The position numbers and the translations under genes were made by a program. From assembly GCF_900129115.1 (NCBI RefSeq), contig NZ_FQUR01000022.1, positions 1 through 32,963 of the forward strand: a stretch of 32,963 nt of DNA. Direction: 5' to 3'. The notes beneath the pieces were generated by a model. It made no database searches. It saw nothing but the letters and a program-made list of their open reading frames with translations, and was not told the DNA's origin. Numbering within the stretch: position 1 is the first letter of the stretch; every line of letters starts with the position of its first letter. This document shows positions 24,081 through 31,474 of the stretch, one piece after another. Source of the stretch: Thermoanaerobacter uzonensis DSM 18761. GTDB taxonomy: Bacteria > Bacillota > Thermoanaerobacteria > Thermoanaerobacterales > Thermoanaerobacteraceae.

Positions 24081-25217
24081 ATGAAGATTGATTTACTTGT
24101 TAAAAACGGTTATGTAATAGATCCTGGTAATAAAATGAAAGGCAAGTTTGATATAGCCATAGATAAGGGGAAAATTTTAGGTATTTACCAGCCTAATACT
24201 TTTTCGGAATATTCTACAAAGAACGTGTTAGATGTTTCCGATTGCATAGTAGTACCGGGATTAATTGACCTTCATGTACATGTATTTCCAATTAAAACCG
24301 TATTGGGAATTTCTGCAGATCATGTTGGAGTTAATCAAGGAGTTACAACTGTAGTAGATGCCGGAAGTACAGGAGCTAGTTGTATTAACTCTTTTATTGA
24401 TGAAGTAGTTAAAAAAAATATTACTCGTGTTTTACTATGGATTAATGTTGCTAGTCCTGGGTTATGTGAAGGGCTTTCAGAATTAGCTGATCTAAAAAAC
24501 ATAGAATTAGAAAAACTAGAAGAAGTAATTAAAGAGCATAGTCAAGTAATTCGTGGGATAAAAGTTAGGATGAGTTCTTCAGTTGTAAAAAACAATGGAA
24601 TCAAACCACTTGAAATTGCTAAAAAATCTGCTCAAAAAGTTAAGCTTCCTCTTATGGTCCATATTGGCAATCCACCACCAGATCTTAAGGATATTTTAAG
24701 TTTATTAGAAGCAGGCGATGTAGTTACTCACGCTTTCCACGGAAAGAAAGGAGGGATATTAGATGAGGATGGAAAGTTAATATTAGAAGCAGAGAATGCT
24801 TTAAAAAGAGGGGTTCTATTTGATGTAGGGCATGGTACTTCGAGCTTTAGCTTTAAGGTAATGAAACGTGCTATAGATTTAGGAATTGCTCCTCATACTA
24901 TTAGCACAGATATTTATCTGGCTAATATAACTGGGCCTGTTTATAGTTTAGTTACTACGATGACTAAATTCATTGCCTTAGGATATTCTTTAGAAGAAGT
25001 AATAAAAGCTACTACAAGTATGCCAGCTAAGGTACTTCGTATGGAACAAGAGATTGGCAGTATTAAAGAAGGAAACATAGCAGATATTTCCATTTTAAAA
25101 TGGAACCAATCTCCTATTAAGCTTGTTGATTCTGAAGGTGAAGAAATAGTTGCAGAGAAGTTCTTGTTACCATTATATACAATCAAATCTGGAAAGGTTT
25201 TGAAGTGCAATGGATGA
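24081..25217 (+). CDS. Amidohydrolase-superfamily deacetylase-like enzyme (EF_0837 / COG3964 type)
   Basis: The 378-residue TIM-barrel hydrolase has the metal-binding set of the superfamily: HxH in LIDLHVHVF (H65, H67), a candidate carboxylated lysine K161 in RGIKVRM, H194 in LMVHIG, H217 in VTHAFHG and D277 in TISTD. It starts with the typical small beta domain (LLVKNGYVIDPGN, IAIDKGKILGI). COG3964 enzymes were once misannotated as dihydroorotases; I recall one member acting on an acetyl ester. In this cluster it probably removes an acyl group from the imported compound. It lies 16 bp after the regulator gene and overlaps the next gene by 8 bases. Confidence 0.8.
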   Translation: MKIDLLVKNGYVIDPGNKMKGKFDIAIDKGKILGIYQPNTFSEYSTKNVLDVSDCIVVPGLIDLHVHVFPIKTVLGISADHVGVNQGVTTVVDAGSTGASCINSFIDEVVKKNITRVLLWINVASPGLCEGLSELADLKNIELEKLEEVIKEHSQVIRGIKVRMSSSVVKNNGIKPLEIAKKSAQKVKLPLMVHIGNPPPDLKDILSLLEAGDVVTHAFHGKKGGILDEDGKLILEAENALKRGVLFDVGHGTSSFSFKVMKRAIDLGIAPHTISTDIYLANITGPVYSLVTTMTKFIALGYSLEEVIKATTSMPAKVLRMEQEIGSIKEGNIADISILKWNQSPIKLVDSEGEEIVAEKFLLPLYTIKSGKVLKCNG

Positions 25218-25617
25218 AGTTAAGGAAATACTAAAAGAAGTAATAGAAGAGATTTCTAAGAAAGAAAAGATAACAGAAAAAGAGAGAGAGGAACTATTTG
25301 AGTTATTAAGATTAGTTAAATTAAATGAAAAAGATGATAAATTTTCTTTTTCGTTTAATCGATTGGCGTTAATAGGATATCATTTATTGGCTTTTATTAG
25401 GAGATTAGAAACAAATGAAAAATTACCACCTGTTGAATCAGGGTTATGGAATGAAATTTCACCAGAGGTAAAAAAATTGAGTATTGAAGTTTTGCAAAAA
25501 TATGTGCAAAGGTTTAAGAAAGAATTAAAAGAATTAGACGAAACAGAAATATTTTTATTAGCGGTTCATTTTGAAGCGTCTAAAATTAAATGTGTAGGAG
25601 GAAAAAATAATGCATGA
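25210..25617 (+). CDS. Stand-alone PRD-domain protein (EF_0829 type)
   Basis: The 135-residue product consists essentially of one PTS-regulation domain without HTH or EII parts. Both histidines expected in PRDs are present (H58 in ALIGYHLLAFIRRL; H120 in FLLAVHFEASK). It matches my recollection of the TIGRFAM-type family built on E. faecalis EF_0829, which occurs only next to SFCGS/DUF4310-4312 genes. It overlaps the amidohydrolase gene by 8 bases and the SFCGS gene by 8 bases. It may receive phosphate and control the regulator or the transporter. Confidence 0.8.
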   Translation: MDEVKEILKEVIEEISKKEKITEKEREELFELLRLVKLNEKDDKFSFSFNRLALIGYHLLAFIRRLETNEKLPPVESGLWNEISPEVKKLSIEVLQKYVQRFKKELKELDETEIFLLAVHFEASKIKCVGGKNNA

Positions 25618-25990
25618 TAAAGTGAAGGTGGTAATTGGTGACCGACTCGGGAAAGGACAAAAAGTGGCAAAAGGTGTTGAAGAAGCAGGTGGAATTGCAA
25701 TTGTAATTCCAGGTGTAGGCGCAGATATGAAAGTTGGTGATGTAATGAATAAGGAAAATGCTGATTTTGGAATTGCTTTTTGCGGAAGTGGAGGGGCTGG
25801 TGCTTTAACTGCTCAAACAAAATATGGCTATCCAGTAGAGTATGGACTTCGTTCTATTGAAGCAGGTATTACTGCGTTAAGAGAAGGTAAAAGAGTCCTT
25901 GGTTTCGGCTTTATGGACATTGAGGAACTTGGCAGGAGATTAACAGAAGAATATATAAAATTAATTAAGAGAGAGAATAAAGATGTATAA
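25610..25990 (+). CDS. SFCGS-family glycine-rich protein (EF_0830 type)
   Basis: The 126-residue soluble protein is glycine-rich and carries the family signature as AFCGSGGAGALTAQTKYGYPVEYGLRSIEAG, after an N-terminal VKVVIGDRLGKGQKVAKGVEEAGG. The family is uncharacterised and restricted to this gene neighbourhood. The compact alpha/beta pattern and a conserved Cys in the CGSGG loop recall PTS IIB-like domains, but that is inference. The start codon follows GTAGGAGG and overlaps the PRD gene; the stop overlaps the DUF4312 gene. Confidence 0.85.
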   Translation: MHDKVKVVIGDRLGKGQKVAKGVEEAGGIAIVIPGVGADMKVGDVMNKENADFGIAFCGSGGAGALTAQTKYGYPVEYGLRSIEAGITALREGKRVLGFGFMDIEELGRRLTEEYIKLIKRENKDV

Positions 25991-26318
25991 AGAGTTTGAT
26001 CGTACATTAAGATTTGAAGAAAAAGGTGAAACTATTGAAGAAGTATTTAATAAGATGTTTTCACAAATAAGGAATAAACTTTCATATGAGATTAAAGATT
26101 TAATAATTAGAATTGAACCAAAAGATATTGAGGTTGTAGAGGCAAAGAAGGTCGTATTTACTGAAAGATTTTTAGGGCTGTTTTTCCCGCGAAAGCGTAA
26201 TTTGTATAAGGTTAAAGCTATGATAACAGTGAGGGTAGGAGTGATAGAAATTTCGCAAATAAAATTTGAAGAAATAGATGATACGCCTACTTTACTAAAA
26301 CAATTTTTAAAAATTTAG
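25983..26318 (+). CDS. DUF4312 family protein (EF_0831 type)
   Basis: The 111-residue soluble protein begins KEFDRTLRFEEKGETIEEVFNKMFSQIR and contains FTERFLGLFFPRKRNLYKVKAMITVRVGVIEI, the pattern I associate with DUF4312. No catalytic motif is visible. It overlaps the SFCGS gene by 8 bases and precedes two integral membrane genes, so a cytoplasmic subunit of a transport complex is a reasonable guess. Confidence 0.8.
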   Translation: MYKEFDRTLRFEEKGETIEEVFNKMFSQIRNKLSYEIKDLIIRIEPKDIEVVEAKKVVFTERFLGLFFPRKRNLYKVKAMITVRVGVIEISQIKFEEIDDTPTLLKQFLKI

Positions 26319-26346
26319 AGTAAAAGAATAGAAGGGAGTGTTTGGG

Positions 26347-27129
26347 ATGACTATCCTGATAATCTTAAAATCAATAATTATTGGGGCTTTGGTAGGCTTT
26401 GGAGTGGGAGCAGGTGCTGCAAGAATGTTTCATGCTCCTACAGTTCAGGCGATGGGAGCATTTCGAACATTAGGAGAATTAAATGCTTGTCAAGGTGATC
26501 CAATTTCGCATTTTTCTTTTGGCTTGGGATTTTTATTTAACTCATGGGCAACAGTCATAGGAGCTGGTGCATTAACACAAGATGTTGAACATAGAATTAT
26601 TCCAAACTGGGCTGCGGCATTACTTTTAACAAAAAACAGAAACGTGAAAGAAACTTTACACGATCCTAAAAAAATGGCAGTAGCTGGTGCTATCGTAGGA
26701 GTGATATTAATACCTCTTTTAAATTCAACAGCAGCGGCAGTTCCACAATCGTTACAAAATGTTGCGACAAAAGTTTTAGTACCGGCCGCCAATTGGCTAA
26801 TCAATCCTGTTATGCCCATCATATTCTGGTTGGCAGCACTTGATGCAGGAAAACGGACAGGTATTTGGGGAACAATTTTAGGCGGATTAGCACATTTGAT
26901 AATGGGGAATGCTGTACCAGGTATTGTTTTGGGAATTTTAATAGGAAAGGGTGTAGATGACTCCGGATGGAATAAAATTACAAAAACTTTAGTAACTGCT
27001 GTTATTCTTCTGTTTGTATTAAGTGGATTTTTCCGTGGTTTCGATGTAGCATTACTGAAAAGCATGAATATTGGAATACCTCAATGGTTAATTAATCTCC
27101 ATAAATTTTTTGGAATGGTGGTGAAATAA
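26347..27129 (+). CDS. DUF4311 family membrane protein (EF_0832/EF_0833 type)
   Basis: The roughly 260-residue integral membrane protein has seven or so hydrophobic segments, with family-like motifs GVGAGAARMFHAPTVQAMGAFRTLGELNACQGDPISHFSFG, AGALTQDVEHRIIPNWAAALLL and LAALDAGKRTGIWGTILGGLAHLIMGNAVPGIVLGILIG. ATG 26347 has GAAGGGAG at good spacing; GTG 26338 overlaps that site and is less likely. It is probably one of two membrane subunits of the undescribed transporter, together with the DUF4310 gene two bases downstream. Confidence 0.85.
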   Translation: MTILIILKSIIIGALVGFGVGAGAARMFHAPTVQAMGAFRTLGELNACQGDPISHFSFGLGFLFNSWATVIGAGALTQDVEHRIIPNWAAALLLTKNRNVKETLHDPKKMAVAGAIVGVILIPLLNSTAAAVPQSLQNVATKVLVPAANWLINPVMPIIFWLAALDAGKRTGIWGTILGGLAHLIMGNAVPGIVLGILIGKGVDDSGWNKITKTLVTAVILLFVLSGFFRGFDVALLKSMNIGIPQWLINLHKFFGMVVK

Positions 27130-27131
27130 AA

Positions 27132-27787
27132 ATGGAAGATATAAAAATAGAAGATAAAAAGCTTGGTTTCTGGTATTCAGAGTTGGGGTTTATTGTATTT
27201 GTTATGGCTCTTGCTTCTGGTATTTTTGGTGGAACTCATTTATATTACACATATCATGTTGGGGCATTCAATGACTTGGCTGTTGTTGCTTTACTAGAAG
27301 CTGGACTTAAGGGAGGCGGTTTTGGTGCTGCAGCTGCCTTTGGAGGAGCTTTTTTATTCGCACGTGTTATAGAAGGTCCATTGGTAGGAATTTTAGATAT
27401 TGGGGGTTCTTTACAAACAGGAGTAGGAATTGGAATACCAGCGTTGATGCTTGGAGCAGGCTTTACAGCCCCGCTTGAATCGTTTCCTTTAGCCTTACTA
27501 ACGGGTGCTATTCTTGGAGCTATAATTGGAGTTGTAATAATTTCTATTCGAAAATTTACAGTTGATAAGATAGACTCTACATTTGGAGCAGATATTATGA
27601 TGGGAGCAGGAAATGCTGCTGGACGATATTTAGGGCCTTTGATTGTAATTTCTGCTGTCATGGCTTCTATTCCAGTAGGTTTAGGGTCTATTATTGGAGC
27701 TGCAGTTTTTTATGCGTACAAAAGCCAATTGAAGGGGGAGCTATACTTGGAGCGATGTTAATGGGAGTTTTCTTTCCAATTCAATAA
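27132..27787 (+). pseudogene. DUF4310 family membrane protein, apparently frameshifted near the C-terminus
   Basis: The main frame (to 27761) encodes 209 residues with DUF4310 landmarks: FWYSELGFIVFVMALASGIFGGTHLYYTYHVGAFNDLAVVALLEAGLKGGGFGAAAAFGG, then GGSLQTGVGIGIPALMLGAGF and MMGAGNAAGRYLGPLIVIS. It ends abruptly in a charged YKSQLKGELYLERC. In a shifted frame the same region reads KPIEGGAILGAMLMGVFFPIQ-stop (TAA at 27785-27787), a far better hydrophobic ending. One extra A in the AAAA at 27720-27723 would restore it. Only the last 15-20 residues are affected, so a real shift might still leave partial function; a sequencing error is possible. Partner of the DUF4311 protein. Confidence 0.75.
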
Positions 27788-27793
27788 TAATTT

Positions 27794-27819
27794 GCAGGCA
27801 GGTTAACCTGCCTGCTTTT
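27794..27819 (+). terminator. Internal terminator/attenuator in the EF_0829-0839-like operon
   Basis: GCAGGCAGG and CCTGCCTGC form a perfect 9-bp GC-rich stem with a TTAA loop, followed by TTTT. It lies between the transporter genes and the lyase gene, whose start is only 16 bases further, so it may reduce expression of the downstream enzymes. Confidence 0.7.
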
Positions 27820-27834
27820 ATGGAGGTTGTGGTG

Positions 27835-28935
27835 ATGAGTATTTACCAAAAATATGGTTTAAAACAGATTATAAATGCAAGCGGTAAAATGACTGCTTTG
27901 GGAGGTAGTGCTGTAGATACGAAAGTGGCACAAGCAATGTTTGAAGCTGCGCAAGATTACGTTGATATTCAAGAATTAATGTTAAAAGCAGGTAGAATAA
28001 TTGCTGAGATTACTACAGCAGAAGATGCATGTCCAACAGTAGGTGCGGCTGCTGGTATCGCAATTTCTATAGCAGCTTTAATTGCAGGGAAGAATTTAAC
28101 TCTCATTGAGCAGTTACCTTATAGTGAAGGTTTGAGAAATGAGGTTATTATTCAAAAAGGGCATTCGATTAATTTTGGAGCTTCTATACTACAAATGATT
28201 AGATTAGGTGGAGGTAAAGTAGTTGAAGTAGGACAGACAAACTATGTTGAAAAAAATCATATTATAGATGCAATTTCAGAAAAAACTGTTGCAATTTTCT
28301 ATGTAAAGTCGCATCATGCAGTCCAAAAAGGTATGTTATCTCTTCCTGAAATAATTGAAATTGGTGAAGAAAATAATATACCAATAATTGTAGATGCAGC
28401 TGCAGAAGAAGATATACAGAAATATATTCAAATGGGAGCGGACCTTGTGATATATAGTGGCGGTAAGGCTATAGAAGGTCCTACTTCAGGTTTTATTTGT
28501 GGAAAAAAAGAACTAATTGAAGCTTGTCGTTTGCAGTACAAGGGTATTGGGAGGGCAATGAAAGTTGGGAAAGAACAAATTATGGGTTTAATTTCTGCAT
28601 TAGAGATTTATAAAAATAAAGTAGAAAACATTGAAAAACAATTACAGCAAGTGCAATGGATAGTTAATCAGTTTCAAAATATCGATGGAATAACTGCTTC
28701 GGTTGTGCAGGATGAAGCAGGAAGAACAATTTATCGTGCTCAATTAAAATTTGACGAAGAGAAATTAAACATTTCAACGCATGAAATTATAAAACAATTA
28801 GAAAGAGGGGAACCTGCAATTTTTACCAGGAATCATTATGCAAATTTAGGCATTATAAGTATTGATCCTCGTCCTTTGCTTCCAGGGCAAGAAAAAATAA
28901 TTGTTAATCGAATAAAGGAAATTTTAAGAGTATAA
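27835..28935 (+). CDS. PLP-dependent DgaE-like ammonia-lyase (SelA-related fold)
   Basis: The roughly 366-residue protein shows the fold-type I pattern of the SelA/DgaE group: KYGLKQIINASGKMTALGGS at the start, ACPTVGAAAGIAISIAALIAG, IPIIVDAAAEEDIQKYIQMGADLVIYSGGKAIEGPTSGFICG with the PLP-binding lysine K211, and RPLLPGQEKIIV near the end. DgaE converts D-glucosaminate 6-phosphate to 2-keto-3-deoxygluconate 6-phosphate plus ammonia, and the next gene encodes a matching aldolase. ATG 27835 follows GGAGG by eight bases; ATG 27820 overlaps the terminator T-run. The substrate is probably an amino sugar acid or diamino acid phosphate. Confidence 0.8.
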   Translation: MSIYQKYGLKQIINASGKMTALGGSAVDTKVAQAMFEAAQDYVDIQELMLKAGRIIAEITTAEDACPTVGAAAGIAISIAALIAGKNLTLIEQLPYSEGLRNEVIIQKGHSINFGASILQMIRLGGGKVVEVGQTNYVEKNHIIDAISEKTVAIFYVKSHHAVQKGMLSLPEIIEIGEENNIPIIVDAAAEEDIQKYIQMGADLVIYSGGKAIEGPTSGFICGKKELIEACRLQYKGIGRAMKVGKEQIMGLISALEIYKNKVENIEKQLQQVQWIVNQFQNIDGITASVVQDEAGRTIYRAQLKFDEEKLNISTHEIIKQLERGEPAIFTRNHYANLGIISIDPRPLLPGQEKIIVNRIKEILRV

Positions 28936-28948
28936 TGAGGTGTGAAAA

Positions 28949-29668
28949 ATGGAAGTTAGATTAAATGTATTAGCAAAGAATTTAAAGAATGCTAAAGAAA
29001 TTGTAGAGGTAACAGAAGGAAAAGTATTTATTGGGATTTTGACAAAAGAGTTCAATTCTACAGAAGAAGCGATTAAAAAGGTTTTCGAATTTCAAAATGC
29101 AGGAATACCTGTTTCCATTGGACTTGGTGCAGGTGATCCACAACAATGGCAAAAGGTAGTGGAGGTTGCTATTGCCACTAAGCCCGCACATGTAAATCAA
29201 GTTTTCACGGCAGCAGGGTATACGTTGGGAGCATTAAAAGCAGTTAAAAGTGAACATACCATAGTAAATGCTCTAATTAGACCTTCTGGTATACTAGGAA
29301 AAGTATTTATTTCAACAGGACCAACTAGTGAAAAATATTTAGAAATGGTGTCATGTGATTTAGCAGCAGCGATGTTGGCGGAGATAGGTGTTCCTTCAGT
29401 AAAGTTTTTCCCAATAGAAGGAGATAAACGGCTTGCAGAAGTAGAGGAAATGGTTAAAGCATGTATTAACCACGGTATAACTATTTTTGAACCAACAGGT
29501 GGAATTGACAAAAAATCTTTACCTTCTGTTTTAGAAGTTTGCTTGAAAAATGGTATTCAAATTGTTATCCCTCACGTTTATACTTCAATTATTGATAAAA
29601 CAACTGGTTTAACAAGAATAGAGGATGCGGAAGAGTTAAAGACAATTATAAAAAGGGTTGTTGAATAA
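28949..29668 (+). CDS. DgaF-like 2-dehydro-3-deoxy-phosphogluconate aldolase (EF_0839 type)
   Basis: The 239-residue protein resembles the DgaF/EF_0839 aldolase family: NAKEIVEVTEGKVFIGILTKEF, GIPVSIGLGAGDPQQWQKVVEVA, HVNQVFTAAGYTLGAL, VNALIRPSGILGKVFISTGP, SVKFFPIEGDKRLAEVEEM and IFEPTGGIDKKSL. The lysine in VKFFP is the candidate Schiff-base residue. It would split a 2-keto-3-deoxy-6-phospho sugar acid into pyruvate and glyceraldehyde 3-phosphate. It lies 13 bp after the lyase gene; its TAA shares one base with the next ATG. Confidence 0.8.
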   Translation: MEVRLNVLAKNLKNAKEIVEVTEGKVFIGILTKEFNSTEEAIKKVFEFQNAGIPVSIGLGAGDPQQWQKVVEVAIATKPAHVNQVFTAAGYTLGALKAVKSEHTIVNALIRPSGILGKVFISTGPTSEKYLEMVSCDLAAAMLAEIGVPSVKFFPIEGDKRLAEVEEMVKACINHGITIFEPTGGIDKKSLPSVLEVCLKNGIQIVIPHVYTSIIDKTTGLTRIEDAEELKTIIKRVVE

Positions 29669-30468
29669 TGCGAGATATTCGTCTTGTGGTAATTGATATT
29701 GACGGGACTTTATTAGATTCAAATAGTAATCTTCATCCGAAGACAATAGCAACAATAAAGAAAGTACAAAAGAAGGGAATCCTTGTTACATTAGCTACAG
29801 GTAGGACATTTCGTTCTACCTGTACAATTGCAAAATTGTTGGGAATTAAAATTCCTGTGATTTGCTATAATGGAGCTTATATATCAAGTATAGGGCAACC
29901 TCCACTTTACACATTTCCAATTTCAAGAGGGAAAATTAAGCCGATTATTAAAATTTTAGAAGAAAATAATTATTATATAAAATTTTATGCGGAAGATTGT
30001 TTATATGTTCAAGAGGCTATAGAAGAGACTTATCTTTTTTCAAAAATACATAAGGTTCCTTTTGTAGAAGTGGGGAAAGGTAAACTTTCTAATTTGGATA
30101 AAGATCCCTTAAAAATTGTGGTATATGATACTCCCGAACGCATTAAGAGCGCATTAGAAATGTTTAAACCTTTGAAAGATGAATTTACCTTTATTATAGA
30201 AAATGATAATTTTGAAGTTAATTCTAAAAATATAACTAAAGCTGTGGCTGTAGAATTACTTTGTAACTATTTGGGGATTTCAATGAATCAAGTTATGGCA
30301 TTTGGGGATGGAGTAAATGACGTTGAGATGGTTGAATCTGTAGGAGTCGGAATTGCAGTTGAAAATGCAATTCCTTTATTAAAGGAAAAAGCAGATTTTA
30401 TTACCAGCTCAAATGATAAATTAGGTGTTGCATGTATGCTAGAAAAAATTTTTCTAGACGATAGTTAA
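29668..30468 (+). CDS. Cof-type HAD-superfamily phosphatase
   Basis: The 266-residue protein has all four HAD motifs: VIDIDGTLLD (nucleophile and acid/base aspartates), TLATGRTF, the lysine in DPLKIVVYD or NITKAVAV, and MAFGDGVNDVEMVESVGVGIAVENA. The inserted C2 cap domain typical of Cof/YidA proteins lies at about residues 85-190. Such enzymes dephosphorylate sugar phosphates broadly. It ends the operon and may remove dead-end phosphorylated intermediates. No convincing terminator follows. Confidence 0.85.
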   Translation: MRDIRLVVIDIDGTLLDSNSNLHPKTIATIKKVQKKGILVTLATGRTFRSTCTIAKLLGIKIPVICYNGAYISSIGQPPLYTFPISRGKIKPIIKILEENNYYIKFYAEDCLYVQEAIEETYLFSKIHKVPFVEVGKGKLSNLDKDPLKIVVYDTPERIKSALEMFKPLKDEFTFIIENDNFEVNSKNITKAVAVELLCNYLGISMNQVMAFGDGVNDVEMVESVGVGIAVENAIPLLKEKADFITSSNDKLGVACMLEKIFLDDS

Positions 30469-30876
30469 AGGGGAATTAAAAGGATATAGAAAGATTTATA
30501 CTAAGGAAAAGTATACTTTTTAAATTTCGTTATCAACTTCAAATTTTTGTGTAAAATCCTTCTGTTTGGAATCAAATATTTTACATCTCTACTGTTTAAC
30601 TTAATTATATTGCCTCCGGCCATTTTGATGTCAAGGATACGTTATCACCAACTTTTGGTCGCCCCTGACATTGGAGTTTTAAATAGTTATCCAGGACATA
30701 GGTAATGAGGAATGTTGTTTTATTGGAATTATTTCCACAAACATTTTAAAAACGATGAAAAAAGTAAAATTTATTAAGAAAACTCTCTTGGTTTTTTATT
30801 CATTCTCTCTTGACTTTGGTCAAGATTCTACTAAGTTATGAGAATACAATACTATAAAATTTAAAATTTAGTACGT
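30469..30876. other. Intergenic region with a decayed GC-rich element
   Basis: No gene is visible. Bases 30610-30712 look like a strongly decayed member of the nested-hairpin family: GCCTCCGGC near the left, GTCAAGG at 30630-30636, CCCCTGACAT as inner partner and GTTTTAAAT at the right, in the same order as copy A. The remainder is AT-rich. Confidence 0.4.
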
Positions 30877-31064
30877 TCAAAGTTGAGAGCGATTTGCTAT
30901 TACATCTACGATTGAACTTATGCTTTTTTTGATTTCTTCATACCGCCTTAAGAGCTTTTTCTTTCCTTTGTCTCTTTCTGAGACAAGCTTTTTATTTTCT
31001 TCATTTAATCTTTCAACCAGCTTTGGCAATGCGTAGTCAGAAAAGACTTTTTCTTATCTACCAT
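30877..31064 (-). pseudogene. Coiled-coil protein relic with a frameshift
   Basis: On the minus strand, ATG 31064 opens MVDKKK and then leaves frame; in the next frame SDYALPKLVERLNEENKKL, a Lys/Arg-rich helix and SSIVDVIANRSQL-stop follow. The span is 188 bases, one short of whole codons, and one extra A in the run of five would give a 62-residue coiled-coil protein. No ribosome-binding site precedes the ATG. The final codons recur at 8404-8440. I do not recognise the family. Confidence 0.4.
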
Positions 31065-31092
31065 ATCAGGCTAGTTAAAAAAGCAAAGCCAA

Positions 31093-31155
31093 TTATATTG
31101 ACATAAATCCAAGGTCATCCATAGCAAAATCAAGCCATTGTTTTGCTTCTTTCAT
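31093..31155 (-). pseudogene. Truncated HEPN toxin remnant
   Basis: The first 15 codons are those of the intact HEPN gene at 8010 (MKEAKQWLDFAMDDL); the sequence then diverges to GFMSI and stops. The junction corresponds to about 8056 in the intact copy. The toxin fold is lost, leaving the neighbouring antitoxin gene without its partner here. Confidence 0.8.
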
Positions 31156-31465
31156 AAATAACCTTTCCTTTCTTTAATATTTCTTCAACGTAAAACATAC
31201 TTTCTTTTATTTCTTCTATTTCTTTTGGGATATATACTATAATATTCGTGCCAATAGTAGGCTTAGCGAGTTTAACAACTTCCTCTAATCTTTCGTAAAA
31301 AGACTTGTCAGTATCCTTTATAACTATTAAATCAATATCGCTCCATTCATTTATTTGATTTGTCGCTAATGAACCAAATAATATTATTTTTTCAGGTTGA
31401 TACTCTTTTATCAGCACTTCTACAATTCTTGTAAGTTCTCGATTTAATTGTTCTATTCTGCTCAT
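31130..31465 (-). CDS. MNT-type nucleotidyltransferase antitoxin, orphan inverted copy
   Basis: The 111-residue product is nearly identical to the one encoded at 7700-8035, with four amino-acid differences (V to L, D to N, T to I, M to I), and keeps the GS-x10-DxD motif. The GAGGTG ribosome-binding site and about 20 bp upstream are also conserved, while sequence further upstream, including any promoter, is different. Its own HEPN partner is truncated, so it could act only on the intact toxin 23 kb away or on another partner. The frame is undamaged although its flanks are eroded. Confidence 0.8.
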   Translation of the reverse strand: MSRIEQLNRELTRIVEVLIKEYQPEKIILFGSLATNQINEWSDIDLIVIKDTDKSFYERLEEVVKLAKPTIGTNIIVYIPKEIEEIKESMFYVEEILKKGKVIYERSKTMA

Positions 31466-31474
31466 AGAAAACAC

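Noticed and set aside
26490-27661. Long minus-strand frames opposite the DUF4311/DUF4310 genes
   Set aside because: They are Ala/Pro/Thr-rich mirrors of hydrophobic codons in clear membrane-protein genes and lack ribosome-binding sites.
30507-30520. AAAAGTATACTTTT palindrome as terminator of the HAD phosphatase operon
   Set aside because: It is a perfect palindrome with no loop and a low-GC stem, so a stable RNA hairpin is unlikely.
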